Shown: piece by piece, positions 47,918 to 58,369 of the stretch
Numbering within the stretch: the stretch's first letter is position 1
Layout: each line of letters begins with the position of its first letter
Assembly (NCBI GenBank): GCA_015146655.1
Contig: VKHL01000132.1
Span: forward strand, 1 to 64,000
Length of the DNA stretch: 64,000 bases
Origin: Ochromonas danica
Taxonomy: Eukaryota > Sar > Chrysophyceae > Chromulinales > Chromulinaceae
Direction: 5' to 3'
Made by a program: the position numbers and the translations under genes
The notes under the pieces: model-generated
Seen by the model: the letters and a program-made list of their open reading frames with translations, nothing else
Databases searched by the model: none
Told to the model about the DNA's origin: nothing

Positions 47918-50629
47918 TTATTTGGCTACAACTTGTTCACATGATCCTTTAGAAAGACGAGCTGCCGCAATAGTTCGAATCCTGCTATTGATTTGCTTCG
48001 CTACTTGATATCCGCGCCGTCCTTTCATTCTTTCACTGGCAGTCTTCATTCGCTCTCGATAGCTCTGATCATACTGAGTTGTGCTGATGTCTCTGTTGGA
48101 GGCTTCATGCAAGGCTGGAGGCTGAGGGCAGCAGAAATGGCCACAGCCAAGAGGACAAACTCTACACTGACGAAACCATTGCAGCAGGCAGTCTAGATGA
48201 CCCCCATGTGTGCACACAGGACACCATTGCATCAGACCAACAACAGGTTCTTGACAAATAGAGCAAATGCTAGCGCAAGCTTTGCAAGTTTCACACCAAA
48301 CCGTTGCATTGCGACAGCTTTTATTGTCCCTTTTTGGTAATTCCTTCTTGCAGCGGGAACAACGCATCGTATAGTCTACACCCTTTTGTAAGCTGACAAT
48401 AAGTTGATTATCATCCAGACCATTGATAATATCACAAGCCTTGCAATATAGCTGAGCTTTCATAAGGAGATCAAGATAGGCCAGATAAATGCGTCGCATG
48501 GAAGTGATGGAAAGCTGAGCCTTGTCCATGAGAGGATTCAACAGTCCAACTTTGCGATAGATTTCACAAACAAGCACAAAATGCTGTGAATCTCCCGCTT
48601 CAAGCAAATCCTTTAGAAGCTGACAGAGAATATCCAAAGCAAATGAAAGTTTGTCAGCGCCACATAATGACGACGATGTTGTTTCTTGACCAGGAATGAG
48701 GGCAAGCAATGTAGTCCAAACTACTGCACGAGAGTGCAAACCTGCTCTGCGAGCAACTCGCATATTGTGCTCGCATACTGCAAGGGCAGTTCGGAAAGAG
48801 TGCAACGCCTCATCCTCGTTCATCGCTCGAGCATCATGACCATAAGTTGATACTGACCTGCGGGAAACTGGCATGCGAGATAAAGAAGGAGCCTCGCTCA
48901 TAGTACTTCCAACTTCTAAGGCATCAGTCAGAGCACTTTGATCAAAAGCAAAATCTGCGATTTGAGTGCCTGTAGCTTGGTGATTTCGCCTAGAAAGACG
49001 ATATGGAAGACAATAATGCTCTGCCAAGAGATATATCAAAGCTGGATCGAATACAGAAGCTTCAGCATTGGCTCGAATAGTACGGACAGAACATACTTGC
49101 TCCAGACTACCTAGCTGAGCATGTCCAAGAACTATACGACCTTTTGTGACCGTTGATAATGCTCGAGGGGGAGTAGATTTCACAGCTCCAACATAAGACA
49201 TTTTCATCACTTTCTCTGAATTACTAGGAGATGGAGCAACGCAGGGATCTTTAAAGAGATTGGAGGAAATCGGAGGCAAAGGAGCAGAGTAATGATATGC
49301 TGCATGTCCTTGAGATGAAAGTGCAGTGACACAAGGAGCAAGTTGGTCATTAGGGAAATCTCCAAGACGTGGGTCTTGAATCAACACTTGACTGTCCTTT
49401 CCAACAGAGAGTAGAAAACGAGGAAGGAACAACTCTTGTGAATTGTCTCGTTGTTGTTTAGACTTCTTATTACGAGCTTTGGATGGAATAACCAGCTTTG
49501 GAGGTTCTTCAGAAGCAAGCTTGATAGGACATGCTTCATGACAATATATCCATTGAAAGGAGGCACAAGTATCACTATGTCCTCTTAGAACACAGACAGG
49601 AACATTAGTTCTTTGTAAATCCCATATAGAAACTAGAGGACTATCTTTAGTTGTCATCGTCAAAAACTCAGTATGATTATTATCTCCTATCCATCTCACT
49701 TTAATCAACTCACCGGTTGCATGTAATGTATGTAATAATAAAGGTTCACCTCCCGCGGAAGGACTAGTATCCCATACTTTCACCATTTTATCAACTGAAC
49801 CTGTGGCAAGCACTGATTCATGAGTAGCACTCCAAGCAATTGTAGCTACACCACCAATATGTCCAACTTCCTTGTTCGTTGAGGTCTCAGAGAGGAAAGT
49901 TCGTAATGAACGTCGATCCCATAATCGCACAACAGCTGAACCTTCTAATGCTACAGCAAAGATATCCTGATGGAATGGATTAAATTGAAGATCACCACCT
50001 AATTTAGATGAATTTGTTGATAAAGAACGTGCAGAACCTGATGGTATAGGACATGCACCAGGTTGTACAGAAGCACGTAAATCAAATAATCGTATACTTC
50101 CTTTATTATCTAATGAAGCTAATAGATTAATATCACTAGGATGCCAAGTAACAGTATTAATATTCAAATTATTACTACTATCTTCATATTTCACATTCCA
50201 TTTAATCTCTAAAAGAGATGTTGTTGATGCTAACGTACCACAACGAATTTCACCACTTCCATAAGCAATGGCTAAGGTAGGATTGACACTTTCACTATTC
50301 CAAGCAAGATCATTCACATTACCACGGGATGTAGTATTAGTATAAGAGGTCATCTCAGAGATGTTTCCATTTAAGTCGATTTTAATAATTTTAGTCTCTC
50401 CGGTAGATCCTAAGGCAGCAAATCGTTGTTCATGATGGAAAGCCAATGATGAGATAGATTTACGAATATCATAAGCATTGCGAATGGAAGAGGAAGAAGA
50501 AGAAGAATAGGTTGAGGAATGAGATATGCTTAGCATTGTTTGAATTGAAATTGGAGTGAGAATGAATTGATTTTCAAGCAATCCAAACAACCCATTCAAC
50601 AACAAGCGCCTCGTGTCTTTCCCACGCAT
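47918..50629 (-). CDS. WDR24-like GATOR2 subunit (WD40 propeller plus C-terminal zinc/RING)
   Basis: 903 residues from ATG at 50629 to TAA. The frame is open further upstream without ATG; a second ATG at 50536 sits nearer the conserved part and may be the true start. The N-terminal half shows about six WD repeats, for example VTWHPSDINLLASLDNKGS, VVRLWDRR, LATGSVDKMVKVWD and VSIWDLQR. The C-terminus (about 755-835) has paired-cysteine zinc sites ending in a RING of the WDR24 kind: CASICSICQEPVVG, WCPVCTHGGHLDCLLQWF and CPLGCGHFC. Human WDR24 has CASMCAVCHHVVKG and WCQGCSHGGH in the same order. GATOR2 relays amino-acid sufficiency to TORC1 at the lysosome or vacuole. WDR59 is the main alternative, but the cysteine spacing favours WDR24. 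Confidence 0.82.
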   Translation of the reverse strand: MRGKDTRRLLLNGLFGLLENQFILTPISIQTMLSISHSSTYSSSSSSSIRNAYDIRKSISSLAFHHEQRFAALGSTGETKIIKIDLNGNISEMTSYTNTTSRGNVNDLAWNSESVNPTLAIAYGSGEIRCGTLASTTSLLEIKWNVKYEDSSNNLNINTVTWHPSDINLLASLDNKGSIRLFDLRASVQPGACPIPSGSARSLSTNSSKLGGDLQFNPFHQDIFAVALEGSAVVRLWDRRSLRTFLSETSTNKEVGHIGGVATIAWSATHESVLATGSVDKMVKVWDTSPSAGGEPLLLHTLHATGELIKVRWIGDNNHTEFLTMTTKDSPLVSIWDLQRTNVPVCVLRGHSDTCASFQWIYCHEACPIKLASEEPPKLVIPSKARNKKSKQQRDNSQELFLPRFLLSVGKDSQVLIQDPRLGDFPNDQLAPCVTALSSQGHAAYHYSAPLPPISSNLFKDPCVAPSPSNSEKVMKMSYVGAVKSTPPRALSTVTKGRIVLGHAQLGSLEQVCSVRTIRANAEASVFDPALIYLLAEHYCLPYRLSRRNHQATGTQIADFAFDQSALTDALEVGSTMSEAPSLSRMPVSRRSVSTYGHDARAMNEDEALHSFRTALAVCEHNMRVARRAGLHSRAVVWTTLLALIPGQETTSSSLCGADKLSFALDILCQLLKDLLEAGDSQHFVLVCEIYRKVGLLNPLMDKAQLSITSMRRIYLAYLDLLMKAQLYCKACDIINGLDDNQLIVSLQKGVDYTMRCSRCKKELPKRDNKSCRNATVWCETCKACASICSICQEPVVGLMQWCPVCTHGGHLDCLLQWFRQCRVCPLGCGHFCCPQPPALHEASNRDISTTQYDQSYRERMKTASERMKGRRGYQVAKQINSRIRTIAAARLSKGSCEQVVAK

Positions 50630-51370
50630 CGTAAGAACAGATGACTGGTTGTCCTGATGCTGAAGGTTGCTTAGAAGGTCGACCTGTGACCTGTGTTGCT
50701 TAGAAGTTATGAGAACAATGTGTTCTGCTATGGCAGTTGAGTGGGAGCAGTCTGTTAAGTCCACGTACAATGTTCTGGATTAGTTATTGTTACACGAATC
50801 TGTTAATTGATGGTATTTACAACAGAACGCAAGGATTGTGATAATCAGTAAGTTGAAGCTGTTTTGATAGCAGTTCAACTAAAACTATGGTTTCGGAGAA
50901 ACACTTTAAGACAAGACAGTTGACAGACAAGGTGAGGTGAGATGAGATGCATGCGCTACTAATCTCACAACATTAGCCAACAGAGTTGGTACATAGCAAT
51001 AGTACAATATATAAGAGAAGGATTGGTAAGATGAACAGCTCATCATCCCACGATACTAAAGAACAAAGTCAGTAATAAGCATCCACAGTAATATATGTTA
51101 TCAAAGGATTGCAAAGGATGCTCTTGATAACATGATCAATGACTTCATTCAAATAAATACTAAAAGCTAAAAGCATCACACAATAATACAATAATAATCA
51201 GTTCAGCTATAACACATCCACCTACACAAGGCGGCGGAATAAAAAGATAAGTAATATAATGTCAGCTTGGAAATGGTTTTTCATCAAAGCTAAGAAATAT
51301 AACTAACATGAGCCTTATATTCGCATCAATAAATTGAACACAAATGCTAAGCTAATTGATGATTGCCCCA
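50630..51370. other. Spacer with WDR24-like gene promoter
   Basis: AT-rich spacer between the WDR24-like start and the 3' side of histidine kinase copy 1. It should contain the WDR24-like promoter. The WDR24-like frame stays open as far as 50770 without an ATG. No other gene, repeat or RNA feature was seen. Confidence 0.5.
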
Positions 51371-51430
51371 TCCAGTTCAGATAAAACCTGATTGTTGTAA
51401 ATGGCTTCGACCGACTACCACTGAAACCCA
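51371..51430 (-). repeat. Diverged extra fragment of the histidine kinase 3' end
   Basis: About 60 bp resembling 51598-51671, the last codons of the adjacent histidine kinase: shared CAGATAAAACCTGATTG and TAAATGGCTTCGAC, then GACTxCCA and GAAACCCA. There are several substitutions and an internal gap. It lies about 150 bp beyond the stop of copy 1 and is absent beside copy 2, so it is a relic of another, older partial duplication. It is too short to code. Confidence 0.65.
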
Positions 51431-51449
51431 AAAGAAGTAGAAGAAGGAC

Positions 51450-54250
51450 AAAGTGAAGAAGTAGAAGGACATAATAGGAAATGGGAAAGTCATACTAATG
51501 TAAGGCATCAAAGTGCCTAAGTCAAAAAATAAGCACGCACAATATAGAGAGCTTGAAATAAGACTATTTGTTAACAAATAATCATAACTTAAGATCGACT
51601 CCAAGGTCAGATAAAACCTGATTGAAGGCATTCATGGTAAATGGCTTCGACAGACTGCCATCGAAACCCATATCCATCATCGTCAGCCTCGTCTCCTCGT
51701 CATCATTTGCTGAGACTCCCAGAATCAAATGGCGCAAACCATCGCTCCATTTACTGAAGCTCTCTCCATACTCTTGCTCGATCTGACGAAGACGCTTCGT
51801 TGCTTCTAGACCATCCATTATAGGCATGTGCAAATCCATCAAAATGCAGTCAAAGGCAGCTTGAAGCTTGGTAGCCTCATGACCTGAAACACTACCACCG
51901 GGCTCATCCGACTTCTCCAAACCAAACCTCTGATTCTCCAACTCCCTCTGGATTATGTCCAACGCATCCGCTCCATTCTCCGCCACCGTCACCGCGAAGC
52001 CCTTCTTGCGCAATAGCATCGACGTGATCTTCACCACCGAAGGAGTATCGTCCACCAGAAGAATGCGCGGTCGAGACGAGCTGCTGCTCACATCGCCCGA
52101 TGCTGCACGTAATGATGGTTGAATCGGATGTCTTGGCGAGAGAAGGCGTCGTGTGGCTCCGCCATTGCGCAACTTATCCATGATTTCTGTCATTGATATC
52201 GTCACCGCTGAAGTCGCTGGAGCACTGCCATTATTCCCTGCCACATGCTTAGGTAGTGCTGTGCTCGACGCCGACATGGATAATAGGGACTGGAGAAGCT
52301 GACGCTGCTCATCCTCTCGATAAGGAAAGCGAAACCAAAAGATCGAACCTCGAAGGCCATCTCTTCGCTTGCTCACTCCACATTGACCTTGCAACGCTTC
52401 CAAACGCTTCGCCAATGAAAACAAGCCCAATCCCGTTCCTCCTGCTAGACGCTGTGTCTGTTTGAAAGGAGAAAACAGATCGGCCATCGCTTCTTCCGAC
52501 ATACCGATGCCTTCATCTTCCACTTCGATGCGCAACATCGTCACTGAACGCACTAGACAGGTGGTCTGAACTCTAGCCATAGAAAATGCATTGCGTGTAG
52601 TTATCGCATTTCTAATGTGCTCGGGGGACACATTCTCAGACCTCATCCCTGCCTTAGCGTGGAAAGAACTTCCGCCGTTGTTGTCATTCTTCTTCTGGCT
52701 AAACACCATCGACTTACTCTGAACGCTATGAAAACCGCTACGTTCACTCTGCCTTCGGCTGCGTCTTGACCACTCCTCCTCCTCAAAACCCTCCTCGCCT
52801 TCTTCCTCATCCTTCCCTCCTCCTTCCAATGGGTACACCTCCACTTCCTCCAAATATACACTCACATTCACACTGCCTGCATTCGAGTACTTCACGGCAT
52901 TGCTCAACAGACAAAGAAGATTCTCCTGGAGCCATTGCTTGTCTGTGATGATGTGAGAGCTCACCACCTGGGGAATTGGATTCATTGTGATCGACACGCG
53001 CTGCTGGATGTCCTTCATGCAGTTCAACGGTAAAGACAACGTCGCCAATAAATCGATCGTCTCGTGCTTCGGAACCAGCTTCAAACCCTTGCTGGCTTTC
53101 GCATAGTCGATACAACGATGAATCGTCATCAACATGAAGTTATTTGTATTTGACATGTTCTCCACACATTCCAAACACCCATCAAGCGTCGACTTCAACG
53201 AACTTAGGATGCGCTTCAAGAAAGCTACGCTCTCCGATGGATTGCTGTCGTTCTTCTCTTCTCCTCTTCCCTCACAGCCACCACAGTCGTCCACGGTGCC
53301 TTCTGCTCGCATCACCTTTGTCTCTAACAGATCAACTCCTTCCGTCAGCATACACTTGATCGTCTCCAGACCTGTCACAAAAGATGCCAGAGGCTAAGCA
53401 TCGAACACACAATCCACGGTTTAGTAAGCGCATCAATCAACAGCAGATCAAGACAAGTCAAGCAACCACATTCAGCAGCAAACACTAGTACACCCACTCA
53501 CCGTCTTCAAATCATGAGCCACATTGCCCACCATGCTGCGCATATTCTCATCGAATTGGTTGATGTGATGAGCCTTCGACAACTCACGGGCCTCTTCATG
53601 ATCTGCTTGCAGCTTCTCTTCTCGAACAATACGTTGTTGCATGCCATACAAGAACAACAGCACCAGCGAGAAGTAATACAACAATGTCAACGTCATGGGC
53701 AAGGACTCAAGATGGATTGTCATCGCTACCAAACAACTAAAGCTGCAAATGATCATGCCCATGATCACCTTCCAATACACCAGGAAGATCTCATAGAAGA
53801 CCACACAGAACAATAAAGGATAGAACATGGCTGATAGCATAGACATGGACATGAACGAAAATCTGTTATGGCTTTCGCCTTCATACCATTTTACCAAAAA
53901 TACATCTTCTTCTGACAAATTGTGTGCTGCAGAATCTTGCCATGGCACATTGTAGCAACATAGATTCGACAAGATACCCACGAAGTACAAAATACAAAAT
54001 GTGAGAACTTCTTTCACATCCTTATCTACCTCTCCTCTCATTGTCATCGATATTGAAACTTTTCTTCGGTGGCCCGCCACAGATAAGCAGTGCTTCGTGA
54101 GGGCCATGCAGGCCACAGTTTTGCAGACAGCTGCTAGAATGGTGAAGGCCAGGTGCCAGTCGCCACAGCCGCTCTTAAGCACCAAGGACATAGGATAGCA
54201 GAGATAAATGGAGAGAGGTACATCAATGAACATCAAGAGAAGGTTCAAGA
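51450..54250 (-). repeat. Duplicated segment, proximal copy (histidine kinase copy 1)
   Basis: 2801-bp segment matching 58818-61591 in the same orientation. It covers the 3' flank, both exons and the intron of the hybrid histidine kinase. It ends abruptly just inside the N-terminal coding region. The match is essentially complete apart from a linker patch near 52560-52680. Confidence 0.88.
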
Positions 54251-54284
54251 CACAAGATGATCGGACAGGAAAAGAAGTCTTCAT
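51582..54284 (-). CDS. Transmembrane hybrid histidine kinase, copy 1
   Basis: Two exons: 54284..53502 and 53393..51582, giving 864 residues. The 108-bp intron (53394-53501, GTGAGT...TAG) splits the H-box: NVAHDLKT | PLASFVTG. His257 is the predicted phosphorylated histidine. The ATG at 54284 is chosen because copy 2 starts at the equivalent codon. The N-terminus carries about six hydrophobic helices (for example VLNLLLMFIDVPLSIYLCYP and LLYYFSLVLLFLYGM), with no recognised sensor domain. The catalytic ATPase domain has N-box LLCLLSNAVKYSN, G1 DEGIGMSEE and G2 GGTGLGLFS. The receiver has VDDTP, the phospho-acceptor in CILMDLHMP (Asp781) and the Lys in LSKPF. The protein should autophosphorylate and pass phosphate to its own receiver, then to a phosphotransfer protein not found here. 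Confidence 0.88.
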
Positions 54285-55253
54285 CAATATCAACTTTAGA
54301 AATACAAGATCATTAACACAAGATTTTTACAAGTTTATTTTTTATGGTTTTATTTATTGCGATAATTTTTTCGATTCCTTTCTTTCTTTTTTATTTTACT
54401 TTTCCAATCTCTCTTCTAATTTACTGCTTTTGTTTGTTGTCTTCCGTCTTATTGACTTGAATTGATTTGTTCCGTCTTGTGGAGGCGGAGCAGCGGCAGC
54501 ACCCCGCAGTTCGTGCTGTTTGAGTTGGTTCCGTTGGGGATTGGGATTGATTGTTTGGTTTCTTGAAGTTTCAGAGTTTGGTCTTTGACAACCCAAGAAC
54601 CGGCCGCACAAGCAGAGAGTTAAAAATAAGAGAGGGCTTGCGTTTTTGACGAAAGGTACAGTATGCACTCTCCGTAATAGAATCCTGGCATTGGATAGAC
54701 TAGTGTAAGGCAATCTACAGATATGTATATGTATGTATAACGTGAGTTGTTTCATGAGAACAACTTGTGAGCCAATTTGTTGCATTTATTGTCATTTTAA
54801 TCACTGCAGCTCAGTACTCAGCTCTGAACTCAGCTAACTAAACTTAACTGGGAGCCAACTTATACTACAAGCTAGTCACCAAGTTTACCTAACTTCATTC
54901 ACAACACTACTATGACCCTACTGCAAATTTAACGTAGCATATATGAATCATTTCAATATAATGCTCAGCTTGCTTAACCTTCTCCTATATCGGATCACTC
55001 GATTCAGATCACGCTTACGCTAAAATTGAGCATTCGGAGTGATAGAGCCAGCTCCTTCTCGCATACTCATAAGAATATCGGCAGATATATCGATTTTGAT
55101 TATTCAGCATGGCTCACCAAAATTAATACCATTCACCACGCTAACATGGGGAATCTGAAGGTGCATTTGAAGATCTTTCAATAACACATAAGTATACAAT
55201 ATTTCAGAATGAGGGAGAAGGTAGACCCGCCGAGCTGCAGGTCCAGAGAGAAG
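54285..55253. other. Spacer upstream of histidine kinase copy 1
   Basis: About 970 bp with a T-rich run near 54330-54420 and no convincing gene. One minus-strand frame (54785..54396, 129 codons) starts with ATG but has low-complexity Pro/Ala/Gln sequence and no recognisable family; I treat it as fortuitous. The 3' end has a short direct repeat, CGAGCTGCAGGTCCA, at about 55230 and again over the OYE stop at 55256. Confidence 0.45.
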
Positions 55254-56360
55254 CTATCGAGCTGCAGGTCCATAAGTCAGGTATCCTTCAAGAGTCTTGG
55301 AAGGGTCAGCGTCATGGCCATACCAATGAGCAAAAGGAGCTTCTTCAGCCAAAGGAAGATTATCTTTGAATCGCTCCACAAGATCAGGATTTGACAAATA
55401 GGGTCTACCAAAGGCGATCAGATCTGCTGCTCCAGTACGGAGAGCTCCTTCCGCAGTGTCCTTCGTGTAGGCCACGTTGCCAATGATTGGGCCAGGGAAT
55501 TCCTTCTTGATATCAAAGAGAGTGACACGTCTACACAAGTTATGAAAACCAAAGTCAAGGCCATCCATTACGTGGAGATAGGCAAGACCATAATGAGAGA
55601 TCTCCTTGGCCAGGAAGGGAAAGAATGTATCATTATCTGCACTACCCATACCACTACGAACTCCGTTGGGAGAGATACGCACACCAATGCGATCGTGTGG
55701 GAAGACCTTTGCAATAGCAGCAATCACTTCATGAAGAACACGCACACGATTCTCAGGACTTCCACCATACTTGTCTGTGCGTAAGTTCGTGCTGGACTGG
55801 AGGAAGGTGTCAAGCAGATAGCCGTTAGCAGCATGAATCTCCACACCATCGAAGCCACTCTCTTTCGCAATGAGTGCACTATGCCTGAATTGTTCCGGCA
55901 GTGCCTCAACCTCTTCAGTGGTCAAGGCACGAGGAGTAACATATGGAACAGGCTGATCATGAGCATCACGAACATGACCCTCAGTGGTGATCTTAATAGC
56001 AGAAGGAGCAACAACGTCATCTACATCATGAAAGGAAGGATGAGATAGTCTTCCCATATGCCAAAGTTGGACGAAGATCTTGCCACCTTTCTTGTGTACT
56101 GCATCAGTGATAGGCTTCCAACCCTTGGCGTGTTCATCAGTGTAGAGACCAGGAGCACCAAACCGACCATAGCCTTGTGAACTAATTGCCGAGGCTTCAA
56201 CGATGATCAAACCGGCACTCGCACGCATTTCATAGTATTGACGCATGTAGTCATTTGGCATTCGAGAAGTTCCCGCTCTTGATCTAGTTAGAGGTGCCAT
56301 GACAACACGGTTGGATAGCTCTAAGCTACCAAGCTTATAAGGAGTCAACAACAAAGACAT
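55254..56360 (-). CDS. Old Yellow Enzyme family FMN-dependent ene-reductase
   Basis: Intronless, 368 residues, ATG at 56360, stop TAG. It is close in length and sequence to bacterial and plant OYE proteins (E. coli NemA is 365). Landmarks are LTPYKLGSLELSNRVVMAPLTRSR at the N-terminus, MGRLSHPS, the His/Asn substrate pair in GVEIHAANGYLLDTFLQ, the catalytic Tyr in RTDKYGGSPENR, and phosphate-binding segments IIGNVAY and IAFGRPYLSNPDLV. It reduces activated C=C bonds of enones, maleimides or nitro compounds using NAD(P)H and FMN. It probably acts in electrophile detoxification, as the GST array may. It lies between the two histidine kinase copies and is divergent from the next gene with 134 bp between starts. 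The absence of introns and the close likeness to bacterial forms allow a transfer origin, unproven. Confidence 0.92.
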   Translation of the reverse strand: MSLLLTPYKLGSLELSNRVVMAPLTRSRAGTSRMPNDYMRQYYEMRASAGLIIVEASAISSQGYGRFGAPGLYTDEHAKGWKPITDAVHKKGGKIFVQLWHMGRLSHPSFHDVDDVVAPSAIKITTEGHVRDAHDQPVPYVTPRALTTEEVEALPEQFRHSALIAKESGFDGVEIHAANGYLLDTFLQSSTNLRTDKYGGSPENRVRVLHEVIAAIAKVFPHDRIGVRISPNGVRSGMGSADNDTFFPFLAKEISHYGLAYLHVMDGLDFGFHNLCRRVTLFDIKKEFPGPIIGNVAYTKDTAEGALRTGAADLIAFGRPYLSNPDLVERFKDNLPLAEEAPFAHWYGHDADPSKTLEGYLTYGPAAR

Positions 56361-56494
56361 GATATTCAGAGGAGGAGGATATTATATTTGCCACAAAATC
56401 CTGCTGTTGGTTGATGAGTGTTAACTTAAGAAGTAGTTAACTTAATAAGATTACAAGTTGCTTTTTGTTATGACTGTAATGACGTTGAAAGTGA
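56361..56494. promoter_or_regulatory. Short bidirectional promoter region
   Basis: Only 134 bp separate the start codons of the OYE gene (-) and the helical hypothetical gene (+). Both promoters must lie here or within the coding sequences. A repeated TTAACTTAAGAAGTAGTTAACTTAA-like patch occurs near 56420-56445. No known box is claimed. Confidence 0.4.
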
Positions 56495-58369
56495 ATGATA
56501 ATGAATATGTTATCCCAATCCCAGTCCCAATCTCAATCATCACAAGCACCACTACCTCCTGACAATTCTAAGAATAATCTTCTTATCACGAGGGAAGAAA
56601 ATGATGAGATACTTCAAGGCAAGATCGCCTGGTTGGAAATGATCTGTACACAAGTCAAAGAACAATTCCACCGTCTTCTCACTATCACCACCACCACACT
56701 GGATACAAACTCTCTTCCATCCTCCATCCCTACTAACATTACTAATGCTACCACTAACGCACCTAACACTACAACAACCAACAATCCTCCAATTAGTCAT
56801 TATTTTCAAACCATGCATGATACTGTGGAACAATTTCTACGTGCTTTACAAACATTTCAACAATTATTAGTATCTCTATTAGACTTGATCAAGAAGAAAA
56901 AGGACAATAACAAAGTCCAACATCTCTCTGTCCTTATAGAAGAATTCCTCGAGAAGACCTTCTTACCTACAATACAAACATTGCCTATTATCTTTGACAT
57001 TACAGTTCATGACTTTAGTGTCATCTATTGTCATCTAATTACACTGACTCCACTCTTAGAGAGAATACAATCTAAGCATAAAGAAGTGATTCATCAATAT
57101 ACTATTCAATGGCAAGAACATTGTCTGGATGAAATGTTTCGTCGTCTAGACATGGTCTTTCTTTTTCATACTTTACATAGTGAATGGTCATCTCATAGTA
57201 TGTTTCAACGAAATAAGAAGTTTTCACCTGGTTTAATTGCTTTTACAGCCTCAATGCGAAGTCTCTTCTTTCATCTAGCAGAGCATACTAAACGACAAGA
57301 ACAAGAACTAGGCAGACAATTAAACCAACAGCAACAACAATTAGGAGAAGATTCCATGGAAGTTAAAGCTAAAATCTTACCACTCTTAATAGAGATTTCT
57401 AATCGATGGATAAGAGAAGTGATTCGTGTCTACTTACAAGAGATTCTTGCTTCTCGAGTTCGACTCTGGCAAGTGAAAGCAGATCTTATCTATGTCCTAT
57501 TAGCCTTGTTAACACAGTTTGATTACCTTCGAAGATGGGCTGGTCCATCTTTATCTCTACAAAGGATGAATACATTAAGTATGGAGAGAGCATGGCAATG
57601 TTGGTTTGATCTGATTTATCTACTATGGCAACTTCATCTTCTCTATTCAACAGATGTAGATATGGTATTAAATCATGTTAATAAGATGTTAGAAGGATGG
57701 CAAAGAAGAGAACTCATTATCCCTAAAGAAGGAAGTTGGACGTTATCTTCATTCATTGATAGTGTCTATCATATCATCGAGCATTGCACTGCTTTACCTA
57801 GTCATGTTGTAGGCATCTTACTTTTCGAGTCAAGCACTGCCTCATACGATAGTATGGACCATTATCATAATGACCACAATGATGAAGAACATTCACGAGC
57901 AGATCATTTCCATTATCCAGCAGATGTCATTTGCCTGTTAGGTTTACGAAAAGAAAGAAATAGTTCTGATTATCATGCTATCCAAGCTCAATTGATTGAG
58001 ATTGTCAAGGATTGTGCCTTCTTGAATCCTTTAGTTGATGGATCATTAGTTGTGCCTTCAATAGATGATCCTAAAACTGCTATGATGACTATAACGACAA
58101 ATGATCTCATTGAACACGGATTTAGACTTTCTTCTCCTTCCATAGTCTCTTCTGTGGAGAGAAGGTCTGTTGCTATTGTATTTGGTTTAGTAGATGTGAA
58201 GAAGAATATCAAAACAACATTGTATAAACGATATGATGTAATGGATTGTGAGTATCCAGCCTTGACAGAAGATCAAAAGATTGCTTATGATCGATTTCAT
58301 GCCTTTATTAAAGAGCATTTATTGCTCTCTTCACAGAACTCCAAAGTTATTCCAAGTACTTCTACCTGA
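56495..58369 (+). CDS. Unrecognised, largely helical protein
   Basis: 624 residues from ATG at 56495 (other Mets at codons 3 and 5) to TGA. It starts with a Gln/Ser run, has a Thr/Asn-rich stretch (about 68-98), then long amphipathic helices, a Gln run (about 275-285) and a His/Asp-rich acidic loop (about 450-475). No catalytic motif, signal peptide or clear membrane helix is present. The composition resembles tethering or scaffold subunits, but I cannot assign a family. After the stop, a +1 frame shared with 58281-58499 continues with plausible protein sequence (LLPEVLVPCLCLLEFIISDG), so the true C-terminus may differ through an unrecognised intron or a one-base error. Confidence 0.6.
   Translation: MIMNMLSQSQSQSQSSQAPLPPDNSKNNLLITREENDEILQGKIAWLEMICTQVKEQFHRLLTITTTTLDTNSLPSSIPTNITNATTNAPNTTTTNNPPISHYFQTMHDTVEQFLRALQTFQQLLVSLLDLIKKKKDNNKVQHLSVLIEEFLEKTFLPTIQTLPIIFDITVHDFSVIYCHLITLTPLLERIQSKHKEVIHQYTIQWQEHCLDEMFRRLDMVFLFHTLHSEWSSHSMFQRNKKFSPGLIAFTASMRSLFFHLAEHTKRQEQELGRQLNQQQQQLGEDSMEVKAKILPLLIEISNRWIREVIRVYLQEILASRVRLWQVKADLIYVLLALLTQFDYLRRWAGPSLSLQRMNTLSMERAWQCWFDLIYLLWQLHLLYSTDVDMVLNHVNKMLEGWQRRELIIPKEGSWTLSSFIDSVYHIIEHCTALPSHVVGILLFESSTASYDSMDHYHNDHNDEEHSRADHFHYPADVICLLGLRKERNSSDYHAIQAQLIEIVKDCAFLNPLVDGSLVVPSIDDPKTAMMTITTNDLIEHGFRLSSPSIVSSVERRSVAIVFGLVDVKKNIKTTLYKRYDVMDCEYPALTEDQKIAYDRFHAFIKEHLLLSSQNSKVIPSTST

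Noticed and set aside
47960-47990. GTTCGAATCCTGC resembling a tRNA T-arm
   Set aside because: It lies inside the WDR24-like coding sequence and no cloverleaf can be built around it.
54396-54785. Minus-strand 129-codon open frame upstream of kinase copy 1
   Set aside because: Low-complexity composition, no family likeness, and absent upstream of copy 2.
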